DNA of 64,000 bases. Origin: Daucus carota subsp. sativus (lineage: Eukaryota; Streptophyta; Magnoliopsida; Apiales; Apiaceae). Below the pieces are notes generated by a model that saw only the letters and a program-made list of their open reading frames with translations, was not told the origin of the DNA and ran no database searches. Positions 47,486 through 59,698 of this stretch are shown here, piece after piece (position 1 is the stretch's first letter; each line of letters begins with the position of its first letter). The DNA lies in assembly GCF_001625215.2 (NCBI RefSeq), contig NC_030388.2:26586558-26650557 (forward strand). The letters are read 5' to 3'. The translations under genes and the position numbers were made by a program.

Positions 47486-49098
47486 ATGGTGAATATTTTT
47501 AAGATGTTAGTTTCACCACTGGTGCACGGGGCGGTGAAACTAGCAGGGCTGACTCCTAAGCTCGTAGAGATCGAACCCGGAACAGTATTAAATATTTGGG
47601 TGCCAACCGAAACCCTAAAAAACACCACAAAAATTCCTCACAAGCCTGTTGTAGTGTTTCTTCATAGCTTTGCTGCCGATGGCATTCTGACATGGTTTTT
47701 TCAAGCCATATCTTTATCGGGCATGTATTCTGTTTACGTGCCCGATTTCATATTTTTCGGTGACTCTACCACCGATAAATTAGACCGCACAACGGCTTTT
47801 CAAGCCGAGTGCATAGCCAAAGGTTTGTCGAAACTAGGAGTTGAAAAATGCACAATTGTTGGTCTTAGTTACGGGGGTATGGTAGGGTTCAAAATGGCGA
47901 GGAATTATCCTGACTTGGTTGAGTCCATGGTGGTCTCGGGCACGGTGGTGGAGATGACGGAGTCGATAATTGCAGCGTTGCTGAAAAAGTATAAGGTGAA
48001 TTGCTGGTCAGATATGATGATGCCAACCTCTGTTGATGGTGTAAAAGAGATGATGAGTGTGGGTACACATAAGTTGCCGTGGCTGCCTGATATTGTTTAC
48101 AAACATTTTCTGGAGGTATGTATTAATACTCCCTCTGTGTTTTATGACTTTTTTCACGTAAATTTAATAGTTTTGATCCTATTGTATATTTGAAATTAAA
48201 AGTGTTTCCGTCACTTTTAATTTCTTCTGGCTTTTCATCGATGCAATGCGAGACTATGAGCTAGTTTGTACCGGCTTTAAGCCGGGACTTAAAGCTGTAT
48301 TAAACTTTAAGCCCATTCATGGACTAAATAGATGGTTACTGCAGGCTTTCTTTGATAACAGGAAAGAGAGAATTGAACTTTTGAAGGCTTTGGTAGTTAA
48401 TGACAAAGATGCGGTTTCACCAAACTACACCCAGGTTTATTCATTATTGATCATAAATATCTGATTATAGTTAATGTTTATTGAGGCATAAATATGAGAA
48501 ATATCTCTTTTTCTTTTTTCCGATTGGGAGGGGGAAATAGAGGAATTTAGTATTCATAGACTCACATTTTTGTTGTCGACTAAAAATCTGCAGAGGATTC
48601 ATTTATTATGGGGAGATGATGATAAGATTCACGACTCCGACTTTGCTCGTAACATGAAGGAGTAAGTGTTTATAGAAAATATATAATATGTAAAAGGGTT
48701 TGTCTAATGTGTGCCCATAGGCACATGCTAAACACTAACATTTATAAAATTGGAGGGTTTTGATTGGTGTGGTTGGTGTAATTGCAGGGGGTCCATCATT
48801 ATTAAAGAGGATAAGCCAATAGAAACCCTCTAAACTCATAAATTTTTGTGCTTAGTGTGTGCCCATGGGCACACCACAGAAAAACCGTATGTAAAATATA
48901 TATGGACACCTCATACAAAATCATTGAAATACAAATCATGATTATTATTTGTTAAATTGCAGAAATTTAGGAGAGAAAGCGAGTATCGGATTCATAGACA
49001 AGGCAGGGCATTCGTCACCAGTGGAGCGCCCTTTTGTATTCACTCAGCACCTTAAGAAAATTCTTTCTTCCTTCCGGACTGAAGTTAAGAATGAATAG
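47486..49098 (+). CDS. Alpha/beta-hydrolase fold protein, paralog 2
   Basis: Exons 47486-48115, 48345-48434, 48594-48661 and 48963-49098, identical in length to paralog 1; 307 residues. The first exon differs from paralog 1 at few residues, while exons 3-4 are more diverged (DKIHDSDFARNMKE; IGFIDKAGHSSPVERP). Ser128 (GLSYGG), Asp248-250 and His279 are kept, as is the HSF variant at 60-62. Its third intron carries a 192-bp Mutator-like MITE and its promoter a Stowaway-like MITE. Coding capacity is intact; expression may differ from paralog 1. Confidence 0.9.
48696..48887. mobile_element. Mutator-like MITE, 192-bp family, copy 3 (intronic)
   Basis: Exactly 192 bp inside intron 3 of hydrolase gene 2, with perfect 9-bp duplication TATGTAAAA at 48687-48695 and 48888-48896. 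Ends GGGTTTGTCTAATGTGTGCC and, from the right, CGGTTTTTCTGTGGTGTGCC. Confidence 0.88.
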
Positions 49099-49579
49099 TA
49101 TTGCGTCATTTTTTTAAGAAATGCTCGGTTGCTTAATTGAGTTCTTGTTGGAGACTGTGATTTCAAGATTTTAAGTAATTGAGTTCTTGTTGGAGACTGT
49201 GATTTCAATTAATTGAGTTCTTTTTGGATTTTAGACAATTTTGTTATTAAAATCAAGTAATTTTAAGTTTTGAATCCATTTGTTCCTGGACAATGTCTGT
49301 CAAGGGTTTACAATTTATTGCATTTTCTATGTTAATTACCAAATTACAGTGTTATGATCAAATTATTCTCCAAAAGTGTGAGGGACTAGTTTTGTGGAAG
49401 TTCAGACACTGGTTTTTAACGTCTGGAAACTTCATGGGTCGTTTCTCAATTCTGAAAGTTTAAGAAACTGGTATAACATGCTGAAAAAGTTGAAGGTACC
49501 CAAGTCCCAGCTTTAAGTTTTCTTTAAATATGTCATCCCTTATAATTGTATTGTTATGATTTTAATTGGTTATATTATA

Positions 49580-49805
49580 CACCCTCAGTTTTTTATTATT
49601 TGACTTTTGGCACGTTACTTTAGGTGAGTTGACCGGATAGTAAAAATTTATTTTTGATTGATTTTTTTTTGTGAATTAAAATTTTGATTATATATTTTTA
49701 TTCAGAAAATAAAATTTTAAAAAATAATATGTTTAACTACTCGGTCAAAGCACTTAAACATATGTGCCCAAAATCAAAACGTCAAATATTAAAAAACAGA
49801 GAGAG
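49580..49805. mobile_element. Stowaway-like MITE (diverged)
   Basis: CACCCTCAGTTTTTTATTAT to AAACAGAGAGAG with TA at 49578-49579 and 49806-49807. Lies in the 3' flank of hydrolase gene 2 and is missing from the matching place in the left duplicate. The 90- and 97-codon frames at 49684-50057 cross its border and are not genes. Confidence 0.75.
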
Positions 49806-50057
49806 TATGTGCGTAAATTCAACACTTGTGATGAACCCCGGATTTGTCAGACACCTAAAACAGACACAAAATGGAAGATTGGAAAATTTATTAATTATGT
49901 GCATGATTTATTTGAAGCTGGAAACATCTGGTTCGATCAACTGTCTAAACTTATAAGTAGATATAATAGTTTTAAAGTTAAACGGAGATCTCAGTATCTC
50001 ACTATAGTTAATCTTGTAATTCAACTGAATCCAAGTCTAGTGCTAACCTATGTATAG

Positions 50058-51018
50058 TGCTTGGCTGATTTTTTTTTCTTTTCTCGTACCTATGTCTTAA
50101 ACTGAGTTTTTAAAATTAAAAAAAAAAAAAATAGATATAGGTATGAGAAAGTGAGTGTTTGGGTATACAGCTTCTGGGCTTAAAAGTTCATAAGCCTGTG
50201 TTTTCTTTTTTGTTGTTCGTCTGACAAACGTCTTAAAGTGCTTAAGCTTAATTTCCTAATTTTTCTTGATACTCAGTTTCAACTTCTTTTTGAACCAACT
50301 CAGCAGATCTCTCTTAACCGCGCTAAATTACAATGCAACAGTATATAATCTAAAAGTAAACAAGAAGCTAGTAATTGCCTAATTGGCTGCATATATTTTG
50401 TTTCATGCAAAATTAAAATGCTAGATTGCTATCATTTCATGCGAAAATACTATGAATATCAATTTTAATGTTATTTTTATATTCTTTTTGAAAAAGAACT
50501 CCTTAAACATATAAACTAAATACGAGCTCAAATATATCTATTCATATGAGTCGTTAGAGTTGTTACATAAATTCTTAAAGCTAGAGAAAATAATAAATTA
50601 ATTATTTCTTGTAAAATTAAAAATGAAGTCAGCAACTAACTAACAAGTACTAACAAGTAATCTTGGAATTTAAGAGAGTATCATTTGCATTATAATATTA
50701 TTGTGTCCTCCTTTTACACTCAGAACTAAAATTTTCTTTTTTGTTCCTGGTTCCTACTCTTTTCAGTAAAATAATCTTTACAAACCTCTTTGACCTCACA
50801 CTCTACTTTGGGCCGAGGCCTTGGTCCATATCAATCTGCGCTAGCCCAAAACTCATCAACCCAAGAAGAAAAACCCGGCTAGAAACTGAAAGAGTACAAA
50901 TTACAATAATCACAAGCTATATTACTACAACAATTCTTCTTCTCCAAGACAAGACTCTTTAAATTAAAAACCCTAGAATCTCCCCCAAAATCAAATCCAT
51001 CCCCAAAAATCAAAAGCA
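50058..51018 (+). promoter_or_regulatory. Spacer and 5' leader of the proteasome gene
   Basis: AT-rich spacer to about 50.7 kb; 50870-51018 is probably the 5' UTR (A- and C-rich). The plant tele-box-like AAACCCTA at 50978-50985 is a motif often seen near starts of housekeeping genes. No other gene seen. Confidence 0.45.
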
Positions 51019-53896
51019 ATGGAGTGTGTGTTCGGTTTAGTTGGCAAAGATTTCGCACTGGTGGTCGCTGATTCATCGGCCGTTCACAGTATACTAGTTC
51101 ACAAATCTAATGAAGACAAAGTGATGGTTCTTGATTCTCACAAGCTCATGGGCGCTAGTGGTGAAGCCGGTGATAGGTCTCTCCCTCCCTCTCTCTCTCT
51201 CTCTCTCTCTCCCTCCCCCTCTCTCCCTGTTTACAGCTTTGGTGTGATCTGCTATCGTAAAATCTCGAACAATAAATACTAGATAAATTAATAAACTCGG
51301 TTATAAAATACATTTTGCCTGTCCTCGATTATTTAAAAGTCTCAATCAAATTATAATTTTTGCATCTGTTGCTTTTATATTTTTTGAATTTAGCAGTACA
51401 TGAAATTGGTATTTTAGGTCTGATCTGTTTCAATTTAGCTCATATATGAAATAGTATCTTTAGGTCTGATCTGTGTAAAATATCAAAGAATATATACTTG
51501 ATTGGATAATATCCTTGATTAAATAATGTATTTTGAGTGTTCCCGATTTTAAATGGATAAGGAGTCGATTATTTAATGGAATTCTTATGTTAATTTATAG
51601 GAATTCTACTGTTTATTAGTTTGATCTGGTCTTTGTTTGTGTATCTATTGGTAAATATGGAGTTCTTAAACTGATGATCTGGGTGATTTGAAATGGATGT
51701 GTTTGTCAGAGCTCAGTTCACGGAGTTTATTCAGAAGAATGTGTCATTGTATCAGTTCCGTAACGGTATTCCTTTGACTACCGCTGCTACTGCTAATTTC
51801 ACCCGTGGGGAGCTTGCTACGGCTTTACGCAAGGTATATTTTGGTTAAATGTTTTGCACAGTTCTAGACTGAGGGCTATAGTATGAATCAATACAAAATT
51901 AATTCTCATGTTTTAGTGTAACTGATTGTTTTAGCGCTATGGTTCTTGGTAGAAATTGTAGCGCTAATTTTGATCTTAATCTGTTGAGCTATGTAGCTTA
52001 GTGCCTAATAGTTTTTTGAAGCAAATTATAGTTAGTTGTTTGGCTTATTTTGCGGGTGACATACTGTGGTTTTCATTCTCCGTTCATTTGTTCTTTATGG
52101 TAAGTGTGACGCCAATATGCGTATCTGCCCGAAAATATGGTAATGTGTTGATATATAACCAGATATATTAAATTAAGAGGCCATGACTGCAACTCTACAA
52201 TTATTCTTGGAACTGATGCAGATCTTTTTACCGGAGATCATTAATGTATTATATTTTATTATTTTGTATCTTCTTAGACTACTCTCTTGTCCTAATAGCA
52301 GCTGTTTGACCACCAGTGTATCCGTGACATGGTTAGATTTATGTGACTTGTTGTAGAATCCAACTCGGCTAGAGTATCTAAAGTGTTCCAATGCATTAAA
52401 CAAGAAAACCACTAACGACAATGGATCCCATATAGTCATTACTCATTAGTATGGTACAATAGTATACCAAATTAGGTGATCAGGTGAACAAAATATCATG
52501 TCGAGTAAATGAAATGATCAATTACACTATCACAGAAATTTATAATAACTCTATATATTTATTATTAGGAAGAACAGTAAAAAATATAATGGTGGATATT
52601 GCTAAACAAAGAATAATGCATGACTTACAGTCTTGTAAACCTAATGACTTTAAAAACTGACCTCTTTATGTTCTCAAAATGAGGAGATATGTAACTGTTT
52701 TACTTAATTGGTGTGGAGAGTTTTGAGGGTTCATATATGAAATTGATTAATTAAGCACAAGTAATTTATCTTGGAAACAGATAATACATAGGTGCTAGGC
52801 GTTGACTTCGGATCAACTTAATATGTAGGAAATTTGCTAGGCATCTAGGTGGATGTTAGCACTTGGAAAATATTTGTGCAAAACAGAGTAATGTTATTCA
52901 CAGGGAATAAAGTAAAGGATATATATATTTATATATTTTTGCTATCACCTGAGCCCAAAGATCTCCACCTTTACTCCTCCAGTGACTTCTGCTTTGTTAA
53001 GCAGTCTCCCTAAGCATTGGGAGTAATATATGAATAACTTGTGTTTTGTACAGTAATTCAATGTTAGTTGGCCTTTTCTGTTGCATTATTAATGAATATG
53101 TAGAGCATTTGTAAAGTAGGTTGTTGAGATTCACTGGATCCATAATCTATGGGAGGTAGTTTAGAGTCGAATTACCAATTCTTTTCTCTATAACATATTA
53201 TCTAATGACATGTCTATGAAAACTCTTATAGGAATTTCTAGTATCTGCCTGCGTAGATTACATACATAGTTGTTGTCGAGAACATAATATTTTTTAGCTC
53301 ACCAGAAGCAAGATCGAATAAGATCTTGTATCATCTTCTTTAGAAAAAGTTTAAGCATTGTAATGATTCTGTTATTATATCCTTAATGGTTGCAGCATTT
53401 GCTGTGGTATCTGATTTGATGTAAGATGAGTTCTAGATTAAAGTCGTGTACAAATTTGTTATATTTTTTTGTAAAAGGCTCTCATCTTTGAAGAACCTAC
53501 TGATGCCTAATTAATATTATTAAATAATGTGATGTTGCTAACTGTTGTGGTTTGCATTTTCAGAGCCCATACATGGTGAATATTGTTCTTGCTGGCTATG
53601 ACAAGGAAACAGGCCCTTCTCTGTACTTCATCGATTACATTGCCACACTTCACAAACTAGACAAGGCAGCCTTTGGGTATGGTGCATTCTTTTCCCTTGC
53701 CATGATGGACCGTCACTATAGAAGTGATATGTCCGTGGAGGAGGCAGTTGATCTGGTAGACAAGTGCATACTTGAGATAAGGTCCAGATTGGTGGTGGCA
53801 CCACCAAACTTTGTTATCAAGATTGTAGACAAAGACGGAGCACGGACACATGCTTGGCGTGAAACTGTCAAGGAAACCCCCATGTCTACAGCTTAA
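51019..53896 (+). CDS. PBD: 20S proteasome subunit beta type-2 (PBD)
   Basis: Exons 51019-51176, 51710-51833 and 53564-53896; 615 nt, 204 residues, the usual length of plant PBD. It begins [20 protein letters not shown] without a propeptide or catalytic N-terminal threonine, as expected for this non-catalytic subunit of the inner beta ring. Conserved blocks include [35 protein letters not shown] and ALRKSPYMVN across the last junction. It helps form the proteolytic core in cytosol and nucleus. Intron 1 begins with a CT microsatellite (about 51177-51220) and intron 2 is 1.73 kb. All junctions GT-AG. Only small substitutions from other plants; functional. Confidence 0.96.
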
Positions 53897-54280
53897 CTTA
53901 TTTGTAACTGCAAACCTGTCTGAATCAACTTAAATTGATATAAGCTGTGTTATGTACGTTGTTTAATTTTGTTCAATGTCAGGATATTGTTTGGGATTTC
54001 TGGTCATTCCCAGCTTGTTAGTTACATTCGGAACCAAAGCCAGAACCTGTCATTTTCACACTTATATTATCTTCCTATCATATCGCATTGCCCTATATAT
54101 TGCTGAAATTGTTCTTATTTTCTTTCATTCTGGAAATATAAAGGTATTTGCCTGTTAGTGAGTATGAATCTTCTTATATTTCCTACTGGGAGAAAACTAC
54201 CGTTGTGTACAATATATCAATACAAAGTAAGGGCGTCAAATGGATGTTCATATTACTAGTAGTTCAGGAATAAGCAATGT
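53897..54280. other. 3' flank of the proteasome gene
   Basis: T-rich 3' UTR and spacer up to the convergent lipid-transfer gene cluster. No gene seen. Confidence 0.5.
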
Positions 54281-54350
54281 GAAGTGGGGTTGTCAAAGGT
54301 TTATGACATGTCCATGAAGTGGGGTTGTCAAAGGTTTATGACATGTCCAG
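54281..54350. repeat. 35-bp tandem duplication
   Basis: GAAGTGGGGTTGTCAAAGG followed by TTTATGACATGTCC occurs twice in a row (54281-54315, 54316-54350). It marks the left edge of the duplicated terminal-exon segment. Confidence 0.8.
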
Positions 54351-54399
54351 ATGACCAGAACTTTGCATACTCATGGAATGACGAAGAGACCAATTTAAC

Positions 54400-54860
54400 T
54401 GCAACAGCAACGATTTATCCATGTGATCGTCAATTACTTACTACTCTTTTGAGCATCAGATGTCACATGAGGTTTCATTTGGTTTCTCAAATGACTAGCA
54501 AACATATTTTATCACCCTGCTGCCGTTTTTGTCTGTGTTCCTCAGGAAAGCACTAAGAAAGCTGTCTTATGCAGATGACTCATTGTAATTCAGGTGTGAT
54601 ATAGCTTCGGAGGGCCCTTGGTCAGCAGATTCTGGCTGGGTTAGATCACTATTTGGTTTTGGCGATGACGAGATGATAGGAGGCAGAGAATTCCCAGTAT
54701 CTGCAACATCATAGTAGAGATTAGTCATCTAGTAGTAATTTGTAGTCCTAAGATGAGTTTTTAACTCAAAGGTGCCTCTTATTTCTACTTTTTGTAATGA
54801 AAATAGGGTTTTACCGTACTTAAAATTCCTTCAAAGGCATAATGAGATGTCCAGAAGTTT
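54400..54860 (-). pseudogene. Duplicated, truncated terminal exon of the adjacent lipid-transfer gene
   Basis: On the minus strand an exon copy runs from 54700 (after TGATGTTGCAG) to a TAA at 54567-54569. It reads DTGNSLPPIISSSPKPNSD and continues to ESADQGPSE, parallel to the genuine last exon (DIGNSLPPITSSLPKPDGG). The acceptor and phase are kept, but the stop falls at NESSA, before the hydrophobic GPI tail present in the true exon. Flanking sequence on both sides is also duplicated (compare 54430-54560 with 54990-55105). Either a dead copy or an alternative last exon. Confidence 0.75.
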
Positions 54861-55100
54861 GCATACTTGCAGAGAGAAAATAGAGAAGAGTAACAAGACA
54901 CAAGTAATTTTAATAAAAAATAATGGGTGAAGTAAACCATATATACACATATAACTGCAACACTGAACATTTATCAATGTGGTCGTCAATTACATTCACA
55001 GTACTCTTGTTTGCACCACATGTGGTTTCTCAAATGACTTCAAAACAAATTTCATCACCCTGCTGCCATTGCAGATTGTGTTTACCAACCCAAAGAGGCA

Positions 55101-57724
55101 CTAAGAACTGAAGGTGCAGTGGTAAAGGCGGTATAACATGGACACAGCAAGGATTAGAGTATGTGATATTATGCAAATGAGGGTCTTAGAAAGCTGTTCT
55201 GATGCAGATGACACATTGTAAGAAATCACTGGTGTGGTAGTTTCGGAGGGTCCTTGGTCAGCAGGTTCTGGTGGGGATAGACCACCATCAGGTTTTGGCA
55301 GTGACGAGGTAATGGGAGGCAGAGAATTCCCAATATCTGCAGTATCATAAAGTAGAAATCAGTAATCTGTAATTTTGTATATGTAATAAGATGAGTTTCT
55401 AAATCAAGGGTGCCTCTTATTCCTACTTGTAATGAAACTATAAATTTATCATACTCAAAGATCTTTCAGTATCATTTGATCAATTAACAGAGAAGACAAG
55501 CACACAGTTACCAAAAAGTAGTATCCAAACAATATTAAAGCTGTTTACGCAAACACATTAGGCAAAGGTGTAACTGAGACTGCAACGTGATTTTAACTCT
55601 AGTTATACACGATCACAAAGTAACAGATAAGTTCTAGAATTATATATATAACGAAAGATACGTAATGATTTAGGAAAACAGGAAAAAAAAATAGATTAGT
55701 GCTACATTACCAAAATTGTGAGGTGTGGAAAACCCTGACCCTGTGAGAGAAATGTAAATCAGATTAGCTAGATATAAACTAAAGGATCAGAAAGTAAGGT
55801 AAACCTGAGTTATGGAAAATGTACCTGGTGTGCTGCTGAGAGGAGGAAGTGCAGCTGACACTGTTACGTTAGACATGGTAATTATTATGAGTTGAATCTA
55901 AAATATAGTGTGAACTCAAGATCACGGATATTAAAAAAGAAAGGTAAACAAATGTAACAGATCCTTTTCAAGTACATTAGCTTGATATTGCTCCAACATT
56001 AATGTTGTGGCGTTATGTGGAATAGATGTTCAAGATTGATTTCATATGATACTAAGAAGTTCCAATCAGACTGTAAAATTATCTAAGTAGCTTTATAGCT
56101 ATATTTCCATACGAATAAAGGTATTGACATCATGCAAAGGTAAAAGGACTGGTCTACTCATGTTTAAGGATCATTCTCATTTTCAGTTGTTGCCATTTAT
56201 CTGGCTGTTAATGGTAAGTGTTGACTTGTATACATTCCTGCTTTTATTACTTTAGAACATAATTTATGGCTTAGCACACAAGTCACTCACTCACATACAT
56301 TGATTTATCCATGTATGACTGAATTTGAAAGTATCAATTAAGATAGAATATGTGAAATATAAACACTGTAGAAATAAATAATTTGCACGACTGCATAGAA
56401 CAGAGTGGGTAACAATGTGGCCCTGAGGAAACATAAATCCAGATTGCGTACCATTTATACCATAACATGTGTGTATACATAAATCGACGAAGAGGCACAA
56501 GGCAAAATTACGTATAAGTTGATAGATTTCAATGCATCATACATCACTGGATAATCAATTCAGAGCAAACAATTCACAGAAATGAGTTGCTCAATGAAGT
56601 AAGCATTTTCGTGACATTCTCAATGTTCTTGTTCCTAGTCCTTTTGTTATGCATGTATTTTAACCTAATGATCAAGAGTAGATATAATAACTGAGTTCAA
56701 ATTAACATAAATTATGAACACTATATCTGTAACAATCATCGTCTTATGGGAAAATGGACAAAACAGAGTGACAATGCAGCATAACTGATTCTATGGAGGA
56801 AAAATGAATTTGATCGAGTAGAATTTACATATAGATATGACTTACATATAGAATATGTCGATACACACAATCACACATCATATTGAGCAGATTTCACACG
56901 GTAATACATAACACACGATCATATACAAATCGTACATCACTCAATGATCAAGTTCAGTTCATAATCAAACAATTCATAAAAACGGACTACACTAATTCAA
57001 ACTACACAGACTCCACACGGTGATACAAAACATACTATCATATACGCACCGTACATCGTTCGATGATCATTTTAAATCAAAATGGAACAATTAATATTAA
57101 CAAGCAGCTCCTAATTCGAATTCAACTCCGCAGCAACACAAGTTCGAACGAAACTCAAAATTTCTCTAAAACATAACAATTTGATTGAGTATTTGGATCT
57201 ATGTCGGAGATTTACGACAAATTAACGAGAAATGAAGAGGCCGAACCTGAGCAAATAGACTGAAGAGTTCCGAGTCCTTCCGATCCACTATCACTCAACG
57301 GACAAAACGACGACAGCGAGTACATCTTTATAGTATTAACCGGAAATCCAAACATCATAGCAGTACGCGCCAGGTAACAGAGGCAATTAGCTTCACCAGC
57401 ACGAAACGCGGAGTCGTAGGCGTTGCAGCAGAGAGGCGAAGGCGAGGTAGTGAGGTTGTTAGGTGGATCAGAGATGTACGGGAGGCAAACGGAGAAAGCG
57501 AGGACTTGCGTGGTGCATCCGAGAGCTGGTGGAGGAGGCGGTGGACGTGCTGGTGGTAATGGAGGTGGCGGTGATCGGAGACGACGTCGTGGTGGCGGCG
57601 GTGGTGATTGGAGAGGTCGTGGTGGTGGCGGTGGTGGTGATCGGATAGTTTGTGGTGGTGGCGGTGCGGCGGAGACGAGGAGGAGAGATGAGAAGATGAG
57701 AAGGAGAGTGATTTGTGATTTCAT
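55101..57724 (-). CDS. Proline-rich GPI-anchored lipid-transfer-like protein (LTPG type), gene 1
   Basis: Exons on minus: 57724-57247, 55854-55825 (or 55860-55825), 55740-55711, 55336-55101; about 257 residues from the ATG at MKSQITLLL (an upstream in-frame GTG was not used). Signal peptide to about residue 20, then a proline-rich spacer of PPPPPP/SPPPPP type, then the eight-cysteine fold (C-C-CC-CLC-C-C) from GCTTQVLAFSVC to LQSIC. A Ser/Thr/Pro-rich stalk leads to a hydrophobic C-tail (LICIISHTLILAVSML), a GPI-anchor signal. Expected at the outer plasma membrane or wall, carrying lipids for cuticle or suberin; the family role is known, the specific role is not. Intron 1 is about 1.4 kb. The exon 2 acceptor is ambiguous by six bases. 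Confidence 0.85.
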
Positions 57725-57742
57725 TTCTGTTACGAGAGACAC

Positions 57743-58426
57743 AGAGAGATGTGGACATGTGGTGGCGGTTATATTGAATTTGTTTGTTTGGCGGGAGAAA
57801 GAGGCTTTGTGTCTGCTCAGTTTGTTGTATTATTGAGGGAAGGCGGATATCCAACTGTATCGTAACGATCCGATTTGAGCCGAACCGAACTGATCAATAA
57901 AATTTTTATATTTTTTCAAATTTCAACATTTGACATTGTCTATTTAACACACAATTCAAAAATTGAAAATTTTGATTACAAAATTAAAAAAAACAAAAAG
58001 CTAAAACTAAAGTTTAAAACCAAAATCTAAAATTAAAATTTCATTTTTTTTATTGCATATTTTTTTATCGAGTCGAGTCGAAACCGAGTATTTAACGAGT
58101 CAAGTCGAATAATTAAAAAGCTCGATTTGGCTCATTAAACTTATCGAACATTATTGCTTATTTGAACTCGAGCTCGTTATCACATAAATATAATACTTTA
58201 TAATTTGAAAAAGATCTCTGATTTATATAATTTTTGATATCATTGCTTAACTTCACATGAGTACGATAATTTATTGTGAGACTTGAAAATCGGATTGTTT
58301 GCATGAGTTTTGTGCATGGAGTGATGCTCTATATGAACATAGAGCTAAAACTTGTCAACCAGGGAGAAAATTAGGAGTTGATCTCCTTGATATAAATTTG
58401 AGTTCATTGTGGATAAATTCATCTTA
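57743..58426. other. Spacer between lipid-transfer genes 1 and 2
   Basis: 57743-57830 is probably the short leader of gene 1. Beyond it lies AT-rich sequence with a weak GAGTCGAGTCGAAACCGAG-type patch (about 58068-58155) reminiscent of a hAT array end, too decayed to delimit. Confidence 0.4.
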
Positions 58427-59133
58427 TTAGATGATATAATTTGCTATAAGGTACAAACTATGTGTTATAACTAGCAAACGAACATTGTGATGCAACTGGT
58501 TCTTGACCTTGTCACAGTGTGATCTCACATTCCCAGTGTGAGACAGGCTCAGACTTTGAGCGTCCTTGCTGCTCGGATTTTGTGGTCCTGCGATTGCTGC
58601 AGAGTCTTCCAATGTAGAATTTATTGAAGGCAGTGTTGGTGGAATAGCTGGTTGTCGTGTCTCCCCTGGTGAGAACGGCTCTGATGCAGGAATAGCCGGT
58701 GTGAAAAGCCCTGGTATAGGAGCTATTACAAGAAAATGTGCATATTCAGAAGTCTCATATAATATAAATTTTTAGTATGTAAAATATTAATCGTGTTACG
58801 TTTTGGAATAGATTAGAGTCATTAGACAGTACCTTTGCACTGTGCTAGTGAGGGAACAGAAATGTAACAGTTCGACAAGGGGAGATCAGATGGGAAGTGT
58901 AGGAGAGGGATGGTGGTGGAAACCGGTAGTAGCATACACAAACAATGGAGACCAATTTCAAGTGCTTGATTAACGGCTCTGCAACAAGATTCTGAGAGAG
59001 AACTCAGATCCTGATCACGACATGGTTCAAGGTTTATGCCTTGAAGAAAACATCCTCCTGTCGCGCTGGCTTTAAAAGGTATAGTAACACAGAGAACAAA
59101 CATTAAGAAACAATTAAGCCTGAAGCAAACCAT
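58427..59133 (-). CDS. GPI-anchored lipid-transfer-like protein (LTPG type), gene 2
   Basis: Exons on minus: 59133-58833 and 58722-58427; 597 nt, 198 residues. Signal peptide MVCFRLNCFLMFVLCVTIPF, then eight cysteines in the pattern GCFLQGINLEPC / SCC / CLC / NC / QC, a Pro/Ser/Thr-rich stalk (GLFTPAIPASEPFSPGE) and a hydrophobic C-terminus (LLVITHSLYLIANYII) compatible with GPI attachment. Spacing between cysteines is tighter than in genes 1 and 3. A TATATAAAT motif at about 59178-59186, 45-55 bp upstream of the ATG, is a likely TATA box. Member of the same cluster on the same strand. Confidence 0.82.
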
Positions 59134-59698
59134 CCTTCAAGTACCAACAACAGCAGCTTTAGAGAGCAGAAACTCTCTGTATATAAATGCAGTGTTTCAA
59201 AGTTTCAAGTACGTGCTCATGAGTCATGACCACGGTATGTGCATGGAAGGCGGTTTTGCATGTTTGCAACCTACTCATGTCATTCATACCGCGCCTTCAG
59301 ACGTTTATCCTTTTGAATGATCATTCCTTTTGTTTGTGAAAGATAGGTAGACTTGTTTTTTTCATATTCATACAATGTTGAGGAATCTTGTAGCAACTAG
59401 CAAGGACACAACATTGTTGTGCCAAACTGCAGGGGTACAGTGGATATTATTTTGTCATTTCACTGTGAAATTCTGTTTATTCTGTAACTTAGAAATAACA
59501 GCTTTTTTACAAGAAAAGCGATATCAATATATTACAAACCTCGACCCAAAGAATATGTATGTCGTCTGAAATACAAAACCAAAATCATAAAACTATGATA
59601 TCAACAGAATAAATATCCAGTGATCCAAATAGCTCTTTCCTAAAGAACAGTTCTGAAACTAAGCGATATGATCATATGAATTACAATGGTTTAAGAAA
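59134..59698. other. Promoter of gene 2 and 3' flank of gene 3
   Basis: Minus-strand promoter of gene 2, with a TATATAAAT box on the minus-equivalent TATATAAATG at 59178-59187. The rest is the AT-rich 3' region of gene 3. No other gene. Confidence 0.4.

Larger units (their letters stand above)
46830..50010 (+). repeat. Tandem segmental duplication, right copy
   Basis: Counterpart of 42420-45610. Unlike the left copy it has acquired three MITEs (47181-47415, 48696-48887, 49580-49805), while its first intron is 229 bp against 750 bp in the left copy. Confidence 0.8.

Noticed and set aside
48123..48146. TACTCCCTCTGTGTTTTATG in hydrolase gene 2 intron 1, considered as another Stowaway end
   Set aside because: No partner end or interior; the intron aligns with paralog 1 around it, so it is chance or a tiny remnant.
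49764..50057. 97-codon plus-strand frame
   Set aside because: Starts in a MITE and continues into flanking sequence duplicated at 45420-45600, where it is not open.
57423..57836. 137-codon glycine-rich plus-strand frame
   Set aside because: Antisense shadow of the proline-rich part of lipid-transfer gene 1.
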